Under the pieces are notes generated by a model. It did no database searches. It worked only from the letters and a program-made list of their open reading frames with translations, and was not told the DNA's origin. From assembly GCA_031423015.1 (NCBI GenBank), contig JANPER010000081.1, positions 13,268 through 77,267 of the forward strand: a DNA stretch of 64,000 nucleotides, written 5' to 3'. Both the position numbers and the translations under genes were made by a program. The stretch is from DATGPD01 sp031423015. Lineage in GTDB: Bacteria; Planctomycetota; UBA1135; UBA2386. Shown in pieces: positions 54,044 through 63,829 of the stretch (position 1 is the stretch's first letter; every line of letters begins with the position of its first letter).

Positions 54044-55933
54044 TCACTGCCGCAGCAACACCCGCACCGCGTTGGTGACGCCGAGCGCGCGCAGATCGCT
54101 GCGCGCGAACACCAGCGCCGCCAAGTCGGTATCAAAATCGCCCACGTAGGGCACGCCGAACAGCATGAAGGTCGGCCGCGCGATGCCGTTGCCGTCCAGC
54201 GTGCCGATGAAGCTGGCGAACGGACCCCGCCAACTCAGACTCACCTCGGTGCAAGCATCGAGGTTCAGCGGCAGAGTGAAGCCACCGATCGGCGTCCCCG
54301 GGTTGCGACCCGAACAACCCCACACCAGGAGGTAGAACTCGCCCGGCGTGCAGCGGCTGGTCACCGTCGGCTGCGTGAACGGCACCGGTGCACTCATGCG
54401 CACGGTCACGTTGTCCTTGGGGAACAACAACGGGTCGCGCAGTTCGAGCGCGAGCGCGCACGCGGGCGCGGTCACCTGCACGGGCACGACGCGCGTGTTG
54501 TTCGTTTCGTTGCTCTCGATCACTTGACGGTCGAAATCGGCGATGGCGCCGAGGAAGTAGTTGCCGGGCACCACGTAGGCTGCCACCCGCACGCCGGCGC
54601 GCAACGGACTCGTCGTCTGGCCGGGGTTCAGGCCGGCGATGTTGGCGCGGCCGAGGAACACATCGGACGCGTCCAGGGTCGCGTCGATCGACAAGAAGTG
54701 CGACACGTCATGCGGGCCAGCCGGCAGCGTGCCGGCGTTGCGCACCGTCGTCGCCAAGTCGAGGTTGGCGCCGGCGGCAAAGGTGGTGGCCGACGGCGTG
54801 AACGCTTCCACCAACAGGTCCGGCCGCGCATCGGTGACGTCGACCGTCCAGCGCCGCACCTGCCGCAACAAGTTGGTGGGGTCGAGACGCACCAGGGGGT
54901 TGCGATCGAGCAGCTCCACCTCGACGGTGTGCCGCCCCACCGCCACGGCAGAGGTGTCGAGCGTGTAGCTGGCCGTCGGCGTGCCCACCGGCGCGCCGTC
55001 GAGCCGCCACGTGATCAGCGCGTTGCTGCTGGCCGGCGCGATGTTGGTGAACGAGAACGCCTGCATCACCGGGCGCGCCACGCTGATCGTGGTCGCCGCG
55101 GGCTGCGGCAGGTCGATCGCCAGGGCCGAGCGATGCGCGCGCAGCACCAGCGCCTCACTGCACACCGAGCACAGCGGCCGGCCCAAGCTGCGCATCAGGC
55201 AGTTGTCGATGGGCCGGTAAATGCCGGTCGTGTAGTAGCGGCAGCCCTGGAACACGCCGATGCCGTTGCTGCCGAGCCAATGCGTCCACTTGGCGCCCAC
55301 CGTGCTGATGGTGGCGTTGGCTTCGCCCGGCTCGGGGCCGGTGTAGACGCTGCTGGGGTAGTCGTACTCGTCGGCGAGACCACCCACCGAGTGACCCATC
55401 TCGTGGATCTGCACTTCGTTCATCGACGTGCCGTTGTAGGAGACCGCGAACGTCGAGGCGCAGCCGCCGTAGCGCGAGTCGTTCACCATCACCAGGATGC
55501 GACCCTCGTTGGCCGGGGCCAGCGCCGCATCGGCGAGCCCCTGCGAGGTGTTGCCGATGTATAGACAGCGCGCCGTGCCGCCGGTGTTGTAGGAAGCGTT
55601 GTAGACGGTGTCGCGCACGATCGGCGGCACCGCGTCGGGGTGATCGGCACCCGACTCGCGGCTGGCGCGAAACACCGTGTGCACGTTGAAGTAGCGGCCG
55701 AAGGTGAGATACGGCTCCTTGTTGAACAACGCCGCCGCAAAGGTCGTGCAGTCGGTGTCGAAGCGGGCTTGTTCGACGTCGCGATAACCGTCGCCGAGAA
55801 TCACCACGTCGTAGCGATTGTTGGTCGGACCGTTGCTGACGATGGTGCGCACCACCTGACTCGGCAGCACCGAGGCAAACGCGGCGGGCACGGCGACCAA
55901 GAGGGAAGACGCCAGGACACGACGCGCGCTCAT
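54044..55933 (-). CDS. Secreted M64-family (IgA-peptidase-like) metalloprotease
   Basis: The ATG at 55933 overlaps the upstream stop (ATGA) and opens a signal peptide (VLASSLLVAVPAAFA). In the 629-residue product, DVVILGDGYRDVE at about 42-54 is the M64 start block, and QIHEMGHSVGGLADEY at 175-190 carries the HExxH zinc motif with a downstream Glu. The segment after about 380 includes a CARDB-like module (DLLVEAFTPSATTFAAGANL, VIESNETNNTRVVPV), and the last ~110 residues a beta domain with two Cys. It should cut proteins outside the cytosol. The coupled 158-residue secreted protein upstream may be its inhibitor, substrate or partner (inference). Confidence 0.88.
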   Translation of the reverse strand: MSARRVLASSLLVAVPAAFASVLPSQVVRTIVSNGPTNNRYDVVILGDGYRDVEQARFDTDCTTFAAALFNKEPYLTFGRYFNVHTVFRASRESGADHPDAVPPIVRDTVYNASYNTGGTARCLYIGNTSQGLADAALAPANEGRILVMVNDSRYGGCASTFAVSYNGTSMNEVQIHEMGHSVGGLADEYDYPSSVYTGPEPGEANATISTVGAKWTHWLGSNGIGVFQGCRYYTTGIYRPIDNCLMRSLGRPLCSVCSEALVLRAHRSALAIDLPQPAATTISVARPVMQAFSFTNIAPASSNALITWRLDGAPVGTPTASYTLDTSAVAVGRHTVEVELLDRNPLVRLDPTNLLRQVRRWTVDVTDARPDLLVEAFTPSATTFAAGANLDLATTVRNAGTLPAGPHDVSHFLSIDATLDASDVFLGRANIAGLNPGQTTSPLRAGVRVAAYVVPGNYFLGAIADFDRQVIESNETNNTRVVPVQVTAPACALALELRDPLLFPKDNVTVRMSAPVPFTQPTVTSRCTPGEFYLLVWGCSGRNPGTPIGGFTLPLNLDACTEVSLSWRGPFASFIGTLDGNGIARPTFMLFGVPYVGDFDTDLAALVFARSDLRALGVTNAVRVLLRQ

Positions 55934-56406
55934 CGGCGTTCCCCCGCCGTCACCAACGCGGCGTAGGCCTCGCTCGCGAGCGTGCCGAGCACTTGCTGCG
56001 CGTGCACGACGTCGAGGCTCGCCGCCGTCGGCCACCTAGGGATCGACACCAGCGTGGCGACCTGGGGATCGCGCACCATGCAACCTTGCACGGTCAGCGC
56101 GCCGCCGATGCGCGTTGGGTCGAGATCGAAGTTCGACAGATCGAGCGGCACGCGGCCGAGTTCGGATCCAGCGGCGTCGCGCACCACGACCGCGTGCGCG
56201 CTGGCAAAGCGCGCCGGCCCGCACGGGTCGACCTTGGGCGTGATGTGCGTGACGCGCAGCGCCCGCGCGTCACCTTCGATCTGCAGAATGAGGTGGCCTT
56301 GCGGCTCAGGGACCGCGGAGCTGCTGGCGACCGCGGCCACGGTGACCACCGCCGAGGCGGCGAGACCTGCCGTGAGCAGCACGGCGACGAGAGGAATCGA
56401 TGGCAT
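55930..56406 (-). CDS. Small secreted protein coupled to the M64 protease
   Basis: The 158-residue protein has an N-terminal signal or anchor (VAVLLTAGLAASAVVTVAAV). The mature part is beta-rich (HLILQIEGDARALRVTHITP, LGRVPLDLSNFDLDPTRIGG) with two Cys that could form a disulfide. I recognise no family. Its stop overlaps the M64 protease start by four bases, so the two are made together. Its own ATG shares a CATG with the divergent methyltransferase start. Confidence 0.6.
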   Translation of the reverse strand: MPSIPLVAVLLTAGLAASAVVTVAAVASSSAVPEPQGHLILQIEGDARALRVTHITPKVDPCGPARFASAHAVVVRDAAGSELGRVPLDLSNFDLDPTRIGGALTVQGCMVRDPQVATLVSIPRWPTAASLDVVHAQQVLGTLASEAYAALVTAGERR

Positions 56407-57109
56407 GAGAAGAGATGAAACGAGGGCAGGGGCAGAGCAGCGTAGCGCGGCGGCGCGCGCCGCGGAGAATCACAACCAAGTGTCCGACGCGTTCTTGCCC
56501 CTGTTTGCCGATGCTGCCGAGCGCTGGCGCGCGTTCGAGGTGCGGCGACCCGGCTATCACACCTACGTGCACGCCGATTGGCCCGGCAGCGTCGAGCCGT
56601 TGCGCCGGTTGGCCGACCATCTGGGTGGCGCCGGCTCCAGCTTCCTCGAGTGCGGTTCGGGACTCGGGGTGATCGCGATCGTCGCCGACAAGCTGGGGTT
56701 CGATGCCTACGGCATCGAGCTGGAGCCCTGGCTCTTCGAGCAGAGCCTGGACCTTGCCACCAAGCACCGTGCGCGCGCCACCTTCGCGCACGGCTCGTTC
56801 GTGCCGGCGGCGGCGCGCGACGACGTGGCGCACGAGAGCGCCGAGTTCTTGACGGTGCGCGACGGCGAGCCCGCGTACGGCGAACTCGGCATGCAGCTCG
56901 CGGACTTCGACGTGATCTACGCGTTCCCTTGGCCCGGCGAGGAAGAACGCTTCCTCGACCTCACGCAGCGGTACGCGCGGCGCGACGCGCACGTGCTGCT
57001 GTACGGCTCGACCGACGGCTACCAGTTGTTCAGGCGCGGCAGGCCGGTGGCGTGGCCGCCGCATCGGGATCGCCAGAGACCAGGGGAAAAGGGCGCGCGC
57101 TCTTCGTGA
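56405..57109 (+). CDS. Class I SAM-dependent methyltransferase-like protein
   Basis: The ATG at 56405 gives 234 residues. Motif I is SFLECGSGLGVIAIVADKLG at about 80-99, with the following acidic residue in AYGIELEPWL. A middle strand is LADFDVIYAFPWPGEEERFL, close to motif IV, and AHVLLYGSTDGYQLF follows. Residues 1-70 (PGYHTYVHADWPGSVEPL) resemble the lead-in of small methyltransferases. The substrate is unknown. It stands alone and divergent from the secreted-protein/protease pair. Confidence 0.7.
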   Translation: MRRDETRAGAEQRSAAARAAENHNQVSDAFLPLFADAAERWRAFEVRRPGYHTYVHADWPGSVEPLRRLADHLGGAGSSFLECGSGLGVIAIVADKLGFDAYGIELEPWLFEQSLDLATKHRARATFAHGSFVPAAARDDVAHESAEFLTVRDGEPAYGELGMQLADFDVIYAFPWPGEEERFLDLTQRYARRDAHVLLYGSTDGYQLFRRGRPVAWPPHRDRQRPGEKGARSS

Positions 57110-57132
57110 CGCGTGGCGCAGGTTGCAACGCT

Positions 57133-58554
57133 TCAGGCGCAAGCAGGCTGGCGCGTGAGCAAGGTGAGTGTTTCCAAGTGATGGGTCTGCGCGAACATGT
57201 CGAAGGGCGTGACCTGGCGAACGGCAAAGCCATGCGTGGCCAAGCGCGCGAGGTCGCGGGCCAAAGTCGGCGGCGAACAGGACACGTAGGCCAGGCGTTC
57301 GATGCCGAGCGCAGCGAAGTACGCCGGCAGGCGCTCGTGCAGGCCAGTGCGCGGCGGGTTGACGCTGGCGACGCGGTAGCGCGCGCCGCCGTGCAGCAGG
57401 TCGCGCGCGACGTCTTCGCATCTGCCGGCGTGCCACACCACGTGGGCGATGCCGTTGCGCGCCGCGCTGGTACGCGCATCGGCGAGCGCGACCGCGTTCA
57501 GCTCGACGGCGTCGACGCGCGCGCTGTGCCGCGCCAGGTGGAACGCGAGCGCGCCCGAGCCGCAGTACAGGTCGAGCACCGCCTCGGTCGGCGCTGGGGC
57601 CAGCACCTCGCACACGCGCGCGTAGAGCAGACCCGCGACCGCCGGATTCGCCTGCGCGAAGCTGCCGGGTGACAAGTCCAACTCGATGGGTCCGATGCGC
57701 TCGACGATGCGCGGTGGTCCCGCCACGTGCACGAAGGCGGCACCGAACGTGGCCTTTCGTTGCCGCGGCTTGTGGTTCAACCACAGGCCAGCCGGCGCCA
57801 GCGCCGCCACGAGGTCGCGCAACGGTGCCAACCGCGGCACCGATACTCCGGCGCAGAATCCCTCGGCCAGCTCGGCGGCAAGATCCTCTTCGTTGACGAC
57901 CAGCACACAGGTGCCGCCGTCACGGCCGGTGCGCACGGACACGTCGCACACGGCAAACGCAAGCGGCGCGCCCGCCCCTTCCAGCCACGCGCGCACCGCG
58001 CGCAGGATCGTGACGTTGGCCGCTTCGCTCACTACACACTGGTCGACCTCCACCAGCCGCGCCGCCGCGGGATCGACGAAACCGATCCGCCCACCCTCGA
58101 CGTGATACAGCGTGCGGTTGCGGTAGCGCAGCGACGACGGCGACGCGACGACGGGCTCGACCACCGCCGCGATCTGGGCGCCCAGCGCTCGCCCCAGCGT
58201 GCGCGCCAGCACGTCGCGCTTCGCCACGAGTTGATCGTCGTAGCCGAGGTGCTGCAGATGGCAGCCGCCGCAGGTAGCGAAGATCGCGCACGGCGCCGCC
58301 ACGCGCTGCGGCGCGACGCGCGCGACGCGCACGAGTTGGCCGTGCGCCAAGCGCGGCTGCCGGCGCAGCACCGTCGCCACCACGCGCTCGCCCGGCAGCG
58401 TGCGCGGCACCAGGCAAACGAGCCCGCTTTCGTGCCGACCGACGCCGACGCCGCCATGCCCCAGCTCGTGGATGTCGAGTTCGATCACGTCGCCGACGCG
58501 CGGCCCTGGCGGGCAAGCCGATGGATCGATCGCAGGAGCGTTCGGCGCAGACAT
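57133..58554 (-). CDS. rlmD: 23S rRNA (uracil-1939-C5)-methyltransferase, RlmD/TrmA family
   Basis: The 473-residue protein starts with a TRAM RNA-binding domain (about 20-80). Cys89, Cys95 and Cys98 (PCAIFATCGGCHLQH), with a later Cys in EVDQCVVSEA, hold the [4Fe-4S] cluster typical of RlmD/RlmC. The methyltransferase part has FAQANP, VLDLYCGSGALAFHLA and the catalytic VSCSPPTLARDL with the nucleophilic Cys. It methylates uracil in rRNA or tRNA; RlmD is the best guess among RlmC, RlmD and TrmA because of the TRAM domain and Fe-S set. The divergent sensor kinase gene begins 120 bases upstream. Confidence 0.9.
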   Translation of the reverse strand: MSAPNAPAIDPSACPPGPRVGDVIELDIHELGHGGVGVGRHESGLVCLVPRTLPGERVVATVLRRQPRLAHGQLVRVARVAPQRVAAPCAIFATCGGCHLQHLGYDDQLVAKRDVLARTLGRALGAQIAAVVEPVVASPSSLRYRNRTLYHVEGGRIGFVDPAAARLVEVDQCVVSEAANVTILRAVRAWLEGAGAPLAFAVCDVSVRTGRDGGTCVLVVNEEDLAAELAEGFCAGVSVPRLAPLRDLVAALAPAGLWLNHKPRQRKATFGAAFVHVAGPPRIVERIGPIELDLSPGSFAQANPAVAGLLYARVCEVLAPAPTEAVLDLYCGSGALAFHLARHSARVDAVELNAVALADARTSAARNGIAHVVWHAGRCEDVARDLLHGGARYRVASVNPPRTGLHERLPAYFAALGIERLAYVSCSPPTLARDLARLATHGFAVRQVTPFDMFAQTHHLETLTLLTRQPACA

Positions 58555-58674
58555 GCCGGCGATTGTGCCACGCCGCGGGCCAACTCGGCGTCGGTCGCTG
58601 GATCAGCGACTGCGGCACTCTCAGCCTGGCGCGCAGATTAGCCGCGACGCCGCTGGCTTTGCGCGCCTCGCTGC

Positions 58675-61061
58675 GTGAAGTTGATCGACGTGGCCCACTC
58701 GCACGGCCGCCCCGCCCACTTCCTGCTCTTCGCACTCGCGCTCATCGTGGCCAGCATCCCGCTGGACCGCGGGGGCCTTGTCGTCACGCACGCGGTCGTG
58801 TGGCTTCCTACGGGCGTGGCGATCTTGGGCGTCTGGCGCTTGGGGCTACGCGCTGCCTGGTTGGTCGCGCTGTGCACTGTGGCCCATCGCTGCGTCTTCG
58901 CGTACAGCCCGATGGTCCTCGTCTCGGCGACGATCGGCAGCGCCGCCGAGGCCGTGCTCGGTGCACTCCTGCTGCGCCGCTCGATGTGCGCCCCGACCTC
59001 GGCCGGTTGCGCGACGTGCTCGCTGTGTTCGTCGCTGCGGGCATCGCGCCGCTGGCCAGCATCGGCGCCTCGGTGATCGGCTTCAGCGTCACCGGCGCTT
59101 TCCCCGGACCCGGACCCGACTACTGGCTATGGGGTGGTTGGTGGCGCATGAACGCGCTGGGCACGATCCTGGTCCTGCCGCTCACCATGACTTGGCTCAC
59201 CGGCCCTGGCCCCAAGGTCACGGTGCGCAATCTCATCGAGGCCGCGGCCATCGGCACCGCCGTGACTCTGCTGATCTGGCGAGTGATGACCGTGCTGTCG
59301 CCGGATCCCACTGCGATCATGCTGTTGTTCGCGGTGCTACCGGTCGCGCTGTACGCCGCGATTCGCTTCGGGCAGCGAGGAGCCACCGCCGTCGCCGCGT
59401 TGGGCGGTTTCATGGTGGCGTTGATGTCGCTGCGCGGCGTCGGGTCGTTCGTCGCGGTTGACCCCGGCGAGCGGCATGTCGTGATTCAGCTCTTCGAGTT
59501 CACCCTGGTCGGCGTGCCGCTGGTGCTGGGTGGCCTCATCGCCGAACGCAAGGCCAGCGCGACGCGGTGGCGCGCGAGTGAACGACATCGGCGGGCGTTG
59601 CTACAGATCCTGCCGGACATCACCTATCACCTGAGCCGCGACGGCAAGATCCTCGGTGCATTCGCGCCGCCAGGCCTGCCCCTGCCTTTCCCCCGCGAGC
59701 ACATCGTCGGCCACAGAGTCAACCAGATCGTCCCACCCGACGTTGCCGAGCGCCTGCTGGCGTTGATCGCCGCGGCGCACGCCGGCGTGCCGTCCGCTCC
59801 GGTCGAGTATCGGCTGGAGACGCAAGACGGCACGCGCATGCGCGAGGCGCGCTGTGTGCGCCTCAATGACGGAGAGGTTCTGGGCGTGGTCTCGGACATC
59901 ACCGCGCGCAAAGAACTCGAGGAGCAGCTGCGCCAAGCCCAGAAGATGGAGGCCATCGGCAAGCTGGCGGGCGGCGTCGCGCACGACTTCAACAACCTGC
60001 TCATGGTCATTCGCGGCTGTGCCGAGTCGATGCAAGCAACCGCGCCCCCCGCTGGCCCCTTGCAGTCGCAAGCCGACGAAGTGATCAAGGCCGCCGACCG
60101 AGCCGCCGGGCTCACTCGCCAACTGCTCGCATTCAGCCGCCAGCAGGTGCTGTCACCGCAGGTCATCGATCTGGCCGTGGTCGTGGAGCATCTGGCGGAC
60201 ATGCTGTGCCGCCTGATCGGCGAAGACATCCGTTTGATCGTGCAACGTGGGCCGCAGGCGGCGTGCGCGCGGGTGGACCGCAGTCAACTCGAGCAGGTGA
60301 TCCTCAACCTGGTGGTCAACGCGCGGGACGCGATGCCGAGCGGCGGTACGCTGACGATCGCGACCAGCGTCGTCGAGGTGAGCGGGACTGGCGCGCGCCC
60401 GCACGTCGACCTCGAGCCCGGCACCCACGCCGTGCTCTCGGTGCAAGACACCGGCATCGGCATGAGCGATGCGGTGCAGGCCCGCGCCTTCGATCCGTTC
60501 TTCACCACCAAGGAGCTTGGCAAGGGCACCGGCCTCGGCCTGTCGACGGTGTACGGCATCGTCAAGCAGAGCGGCGGCGCGGTGTGGATCGACAGCAGCC
60601 CGGGCGCGGGGACGACGATGTGGGTCTACCTCCCTGGCGTCGACGAGTCGGTCGCCATCGGCGGGCCTGTGGTCGCCGAGACTCCGAGCGCAGCGCCGAC
60701 GACGGTGCTCTTGGTAGAAGACGAGCGGTTGGTGCGCGAGCTGGTGCACGGCACGTTGAAGCGCGCCGGGCACGTCGTGCTCGCGGCCGACGACGGCGAG
60801 AGCGCGCTCGCGGCGAGTCACACCGGCGACATCGACTTGCTGATCACCGACGTGGTGATGCCGCGCCTGGGCGGGCGCGAACTCGCCGGCCGGCTCACGG
60901 CGCAACGGCCCAAGCTGCAGGTGTTGTTCATGTCCGGCTACGCCAACGACGCCCTCACCCGACAAGGACACGCGCTCGATGCGCGCGACTTCCTGCAAAA
61001 GCCGTTTGCCGGCGCCCAACTGCTCGAACGGGTGAACACGCTGCTGGCGCGGGCGCCCTGA
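58675..61061 (+). CDS. MASE1-PAS hybrid sensor histidine kinase with receiver domain (frameshifted)
   Basis: The N-terminal frame from 58675 encodes MASE1-type helices (FLLFALALIVASIPL, VVWLPTGVAILGVWRLG) until about 58980. A one-base loss near CGCCGC/TCG then shifts the frame, after which the protein continues with RPDLGRLRDVLAVFVAAG and further helices. Next come a PAS-like domain (about residues 300-430), the HisKA motif VAHDFNNLLMVIRG with its His, ATPase boxes ILNLVVNARDAMPSGG, VQDTGIGM and TKELGKGTGLGLS, and a receiver with VLLVEDERLV, DLLITDVVMP (phospho-Asp) and FLQKPF. About 795 residues if corrected. MASE1 is a predicted membrane sensor of unknown ligand. No response regulator gene is adjacent. 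The frameshift may be an assembly indel. Confidence 0.8.
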
Positions 61062-61069
61062 CGGCGGCG

Positions 61070-63829
61070 CTAGCGCGCGATCGCGCTCGCACGCCGCCAG
61101 TCAGGGCCGGTGACGGCAAACGCGGGGGCGCTGAATGTCAGAGTCGAACCCCGACTCAGCGCACGCAGCGCGTACTCACCGCACGGGATGCCCGCGAAGC
61201 TGAGCACCCCCATGCGGTCGGCGACGGCCGGAACGCGCACACCCGCGAGGCTGCCCTGCCCCTCCGCCACGAACGTGCGATGGGCCAGCAGCTCGCCGCG
61301 CGCGGCGCGCACCTCGACCAGGGCGCTGCCGGTGCGGATGTCGATGACGGCACCGCTGACCTGCTCGCCAGACCACAGGCACCGCTCAAACCCATCGACG
61401 TGCGCCGTCACGTCCACGCGCTGGGTTTCGGCAGTCTCGAAGGCGAACGCTCCCGTGTCGTCCGTGAGGGCGATCGCCACCGGGTTTTCGAAGTGCTGCC
61501 TTCGACGCAAGACGTACAGCTCAGAGGCTGCTTGAACGCGGCTTCTCCATGCGGCGGGCAAGCTCAGGCTGCGCACCAACTCGTCGATTCGCTGCTGCCG
61601 TTTCTCTTCGTCCCGGTCCAGTTGTCGGTGCAGCTCCACGCTCAAACCGCTACGGACGAGGCCGTCGACGCGCACGACGCCGGTCAGCGCCTGGCGCCGC
61701 GCGTCGTCGACCCAACGCCGAATCTCGATGTCGATGTGGTGCGGCACGCCGGCGATCAAGTCCACGCGGTGCTCGGCGATCGACCAGCCGCGACGCGCGT
61801 AGCTCGACTGCAAGCCTGCGACCATCGACCGCGCATCGGGGGAGCCAGCGCGCACTTCGAGATCGAGGCGCCAGACGCCCGCCTGCAAGCCGTCGAAGGC
61901 GAACGTCCCGTCCGTCTCGGAGAGCGTCGTGCGCCGCATCGCCGGCGGCTCGACGCGCTGCGCGACGACCAGCCAACGCTCGCGCGGCGGGAGGCGGTTC
62001 TCGGCGAGCACGCCGCGCAGTCGGCTGCGCGTGCTGTCACCAAGGACCAGCTCGCAGGTCGGCGCCGGCTCGGCGATCGGCACCGTCCGCTCAGCTGCAC
62101 CTAACCGAGGGTGGAAGGCGACGAACTCGACCGTCGAGGGCCACATGCCGTCGCAAGCCAGTTCGCCGTGCTCGTCGGTCTCACCCAGCCGAACATGCCC
62201 CGGCCGCAACATGCCCCATTGTTCGAGAGACTCTGCCGGATTCGACCGCACGCGCGCGTACACCTGCGTCCGCGGCGCGGGCTCGCCGTCTCGGTCGCGC
62301 ACCTGCACCCGCAGCGCGAACGTCCGCAGGCGCAGCCGAACCACTTCCGGATCGCGTCCACCCAAGCCGCCCACCAACGGCGCGAAGCCGTCGGCACGCA
62401 CGACCAGGAGACTCGCGACCAGCGCGGGCAAGTTCGCCGCGTAGAGCCCCTCTCCCACTTCGGGCACCACGCTGACTGCATCGAAGCCAAGGCCGAACAC
62501 GAGCGCGTGGCGCACCTCGACGCGACAGTCACTCTTCGGACTGCCATCGGGCGCAAGCACGTTGATCACCTGGCGCCTGTGCACCGCAAGGGTGAGCCGC
62601 CAGCCATCCCGCTCGGCCTCCAAGCCGCACGCCTGCCAAGGCTCCGACCCGCTGCGCCGCGCCACCGCGCGCAGCGGCGCCTGCGCCAACTTGCACACGC
62701 TGAACGCGCCTTCGGCGTCGGTCGCCACCGGCGGCGTCATGAGGTCGCTGTCGAGCGCCAAGAACGCCACCTCGCCGCGCGCGATCGCGCGGCCCTTGTC
62801 GTCCACCAAGCGACCGACGAGGCGCGCGTCGAGCACCTGCAGCGAGCCCACGTCGGTGAGCACGCCGCCCTGCACCAGCACCTGCTCACTCAGGTTGGGC
62901 GCCGTCTCGGGCTGCACGACCAGCGTGTTGACACCCGGCCGCGCATCGCTGAGCACGAAGTCGCCGTGCGCATCGGTCGTCGTCTCGGGGAACGGCAGCA
63001 TGTCGTCGCGCGCACTCAACGTCGAACTGACGGCGACGACGCGGCCCTGATCGTTCACCAGGCAGTCCCTTGCGAAGTCGCGGGCGCCGTAGAGGCGCGC
63101 GGCGCGCGCCAGCGGGTGCAGACTCGCGCCAGCCTCGAGCGGCACGTCGACCAAGCGCACTCGCGCACCGAAGACCGCCCGCCCGCGCGGGTCGACGACG
63201 CGCCCGCGCACTTCGCCGCGCGGCTGCAACAGCCAGTCGCCCAGCTCGATGACTTCGCGCGCCGCCGGGCCCGGCTGCAACGGCCGCACCTCGATGCACT
63301 GGCCGTTGCGCAGCGCCAGCAACGCCAGCGGCCCGTCGACCTCCGGCACCGCGACCTCGAACAGCCCGAAGGGATCGGTCGTCGCCGGCTCGCCCACGAA
63401 CAGGTCGGCACGGCGCAGCGGCGGACGATCTTCGCTCTGCTGGTCGATGTCGTTGATCAAGACCGTGTCGGGCCAAGCGCGTACCGCCCGCACCACGACG
63501 CCGGGCAGCGGCAGGCCGGTCACTTGCCAGCCGAGGCGTCCCTTCACCCGGCCCGCGAGGCTGCGCGGCGGCTCGATGACTTCGCCCGCCAACAACTCGG
63601 GTTGGGGTGCGCCGACGCCCTGACGCGCTGCCGGCGGAACGGCCGGCGATGACACGGGTGCGACTTCGAGTCCGGGCTGTGGGATGGACTCTGGCTCGGA
63701 GGGCCCGGCGACCAAGGGCCCGCCCGTGTCCGAACTGCTCCACCGCAGCGCGACCGCCGCCAGCACAAGGGTGACGACCAAGAGGATTCCGACGGTGGCC
63801 GGCCGCGACCTCGACGACATCGTCGGCAA
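61070..63829 (-). CDS. Large secreted or anchored carboxypeptidase-regulatory-like protein
   Basis: The 919-residue protein has one N-terminal membrane segment (ATVGILLVVTLVLAAVALRW), then a Pro/Ser-rich linker to about residue 90. The rest is a series of beta-sandwich units of the carboxypeptidase-regulatory type (GEVRGRVVDPRGRAVFGARV, ARLVGRLVDDKGRAIARGEV, LRGVLAENRLPPRERWLVV, QALTGVVRVDGLVRSGLSVE), usually followed by TDAxGxF strands. No catalytic domain is present. It is probably a periplasmic structural or adhesion protein; the 707-residue protein at 14435-16558 is built alike. The stop is eight bases from the convergent kinase stop. The last 171 bases of the window hold no recognised gene. 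Confidence 0.75.
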   Translation of the reverse strand: MPTMSSRSRPATVGILLVVTLVLAAVALRWSSSDTGGPLVAGPSEPESIPQPGLEVAPVSSPAVPPAARQGVGAPQPELLAGEVIEPPRSLAGRVKGRLGWQVTGLPLPGVVVRAVRAWPDTVLINDIDQQSEDRPPLRRADLFVGEPATTDPFGLFEVAVPEVDGPLALLALRNGQCIEVRPLQPGPAAREVIELGDWLLQPRGEVRGRVVDPRGRAVFGARVRLVDVPLEAGASLHPLARAARLYGARDFARDCLVNDQGRVVAVSSTLSARDDMLPFPETTTDAHGDFVLSDARPGVNTLVVQPETAPNLSEQVLVQGGVLTDVGSLQVLDARLVGRLVDDKGRAIARGEVAFLALDSDLMTPPVATDAEGAFSVCKLAQAPLRAVARRSGSEPWQACGLEAERDGWRLTLAVHRRQVINVLAPDGSPKSDCRVEVRHALVFGLGFDAVSVVPEVGEGLYAANLPALVASLLVVRADGFAPLVGGLGGRDPEVVRLRLRTFALRVQVRDRDGEPAPRTQVYARVRSNPAESLEQWGMLRPGHVRLGETDEHGELACDGMWPSTVEFVAFHPRLGAAERTVPIAEPAPTCELVLGDSTRSRLRGVLAENRLPPRERWLVVAQRVEPPAMRRTTLSETDGTFAFDGLQAGVWRLDLEVRAGSPDARSMVAGLQSSYARRGWSIAEHRVDLIAGVPHHIDIEIRRWVDDARRQALTGVVRVDGLVRSGLSVELHRQLDRDEEKRQQRIDELVRSLSLPAAWRSRVQAASELYVLRRRQHFENPVAIALTDDTGAFAFETAETQRVDVTAHVDGFERCLWSGEQVSGAVIDIRTGSALVEVRAARGELLAHRTFVAEGQGSLAGVRVPAVADRMGVLSFAGIPCGEYALRALSRGSTLTFSAPAFAVTGPDWRRASAIAR

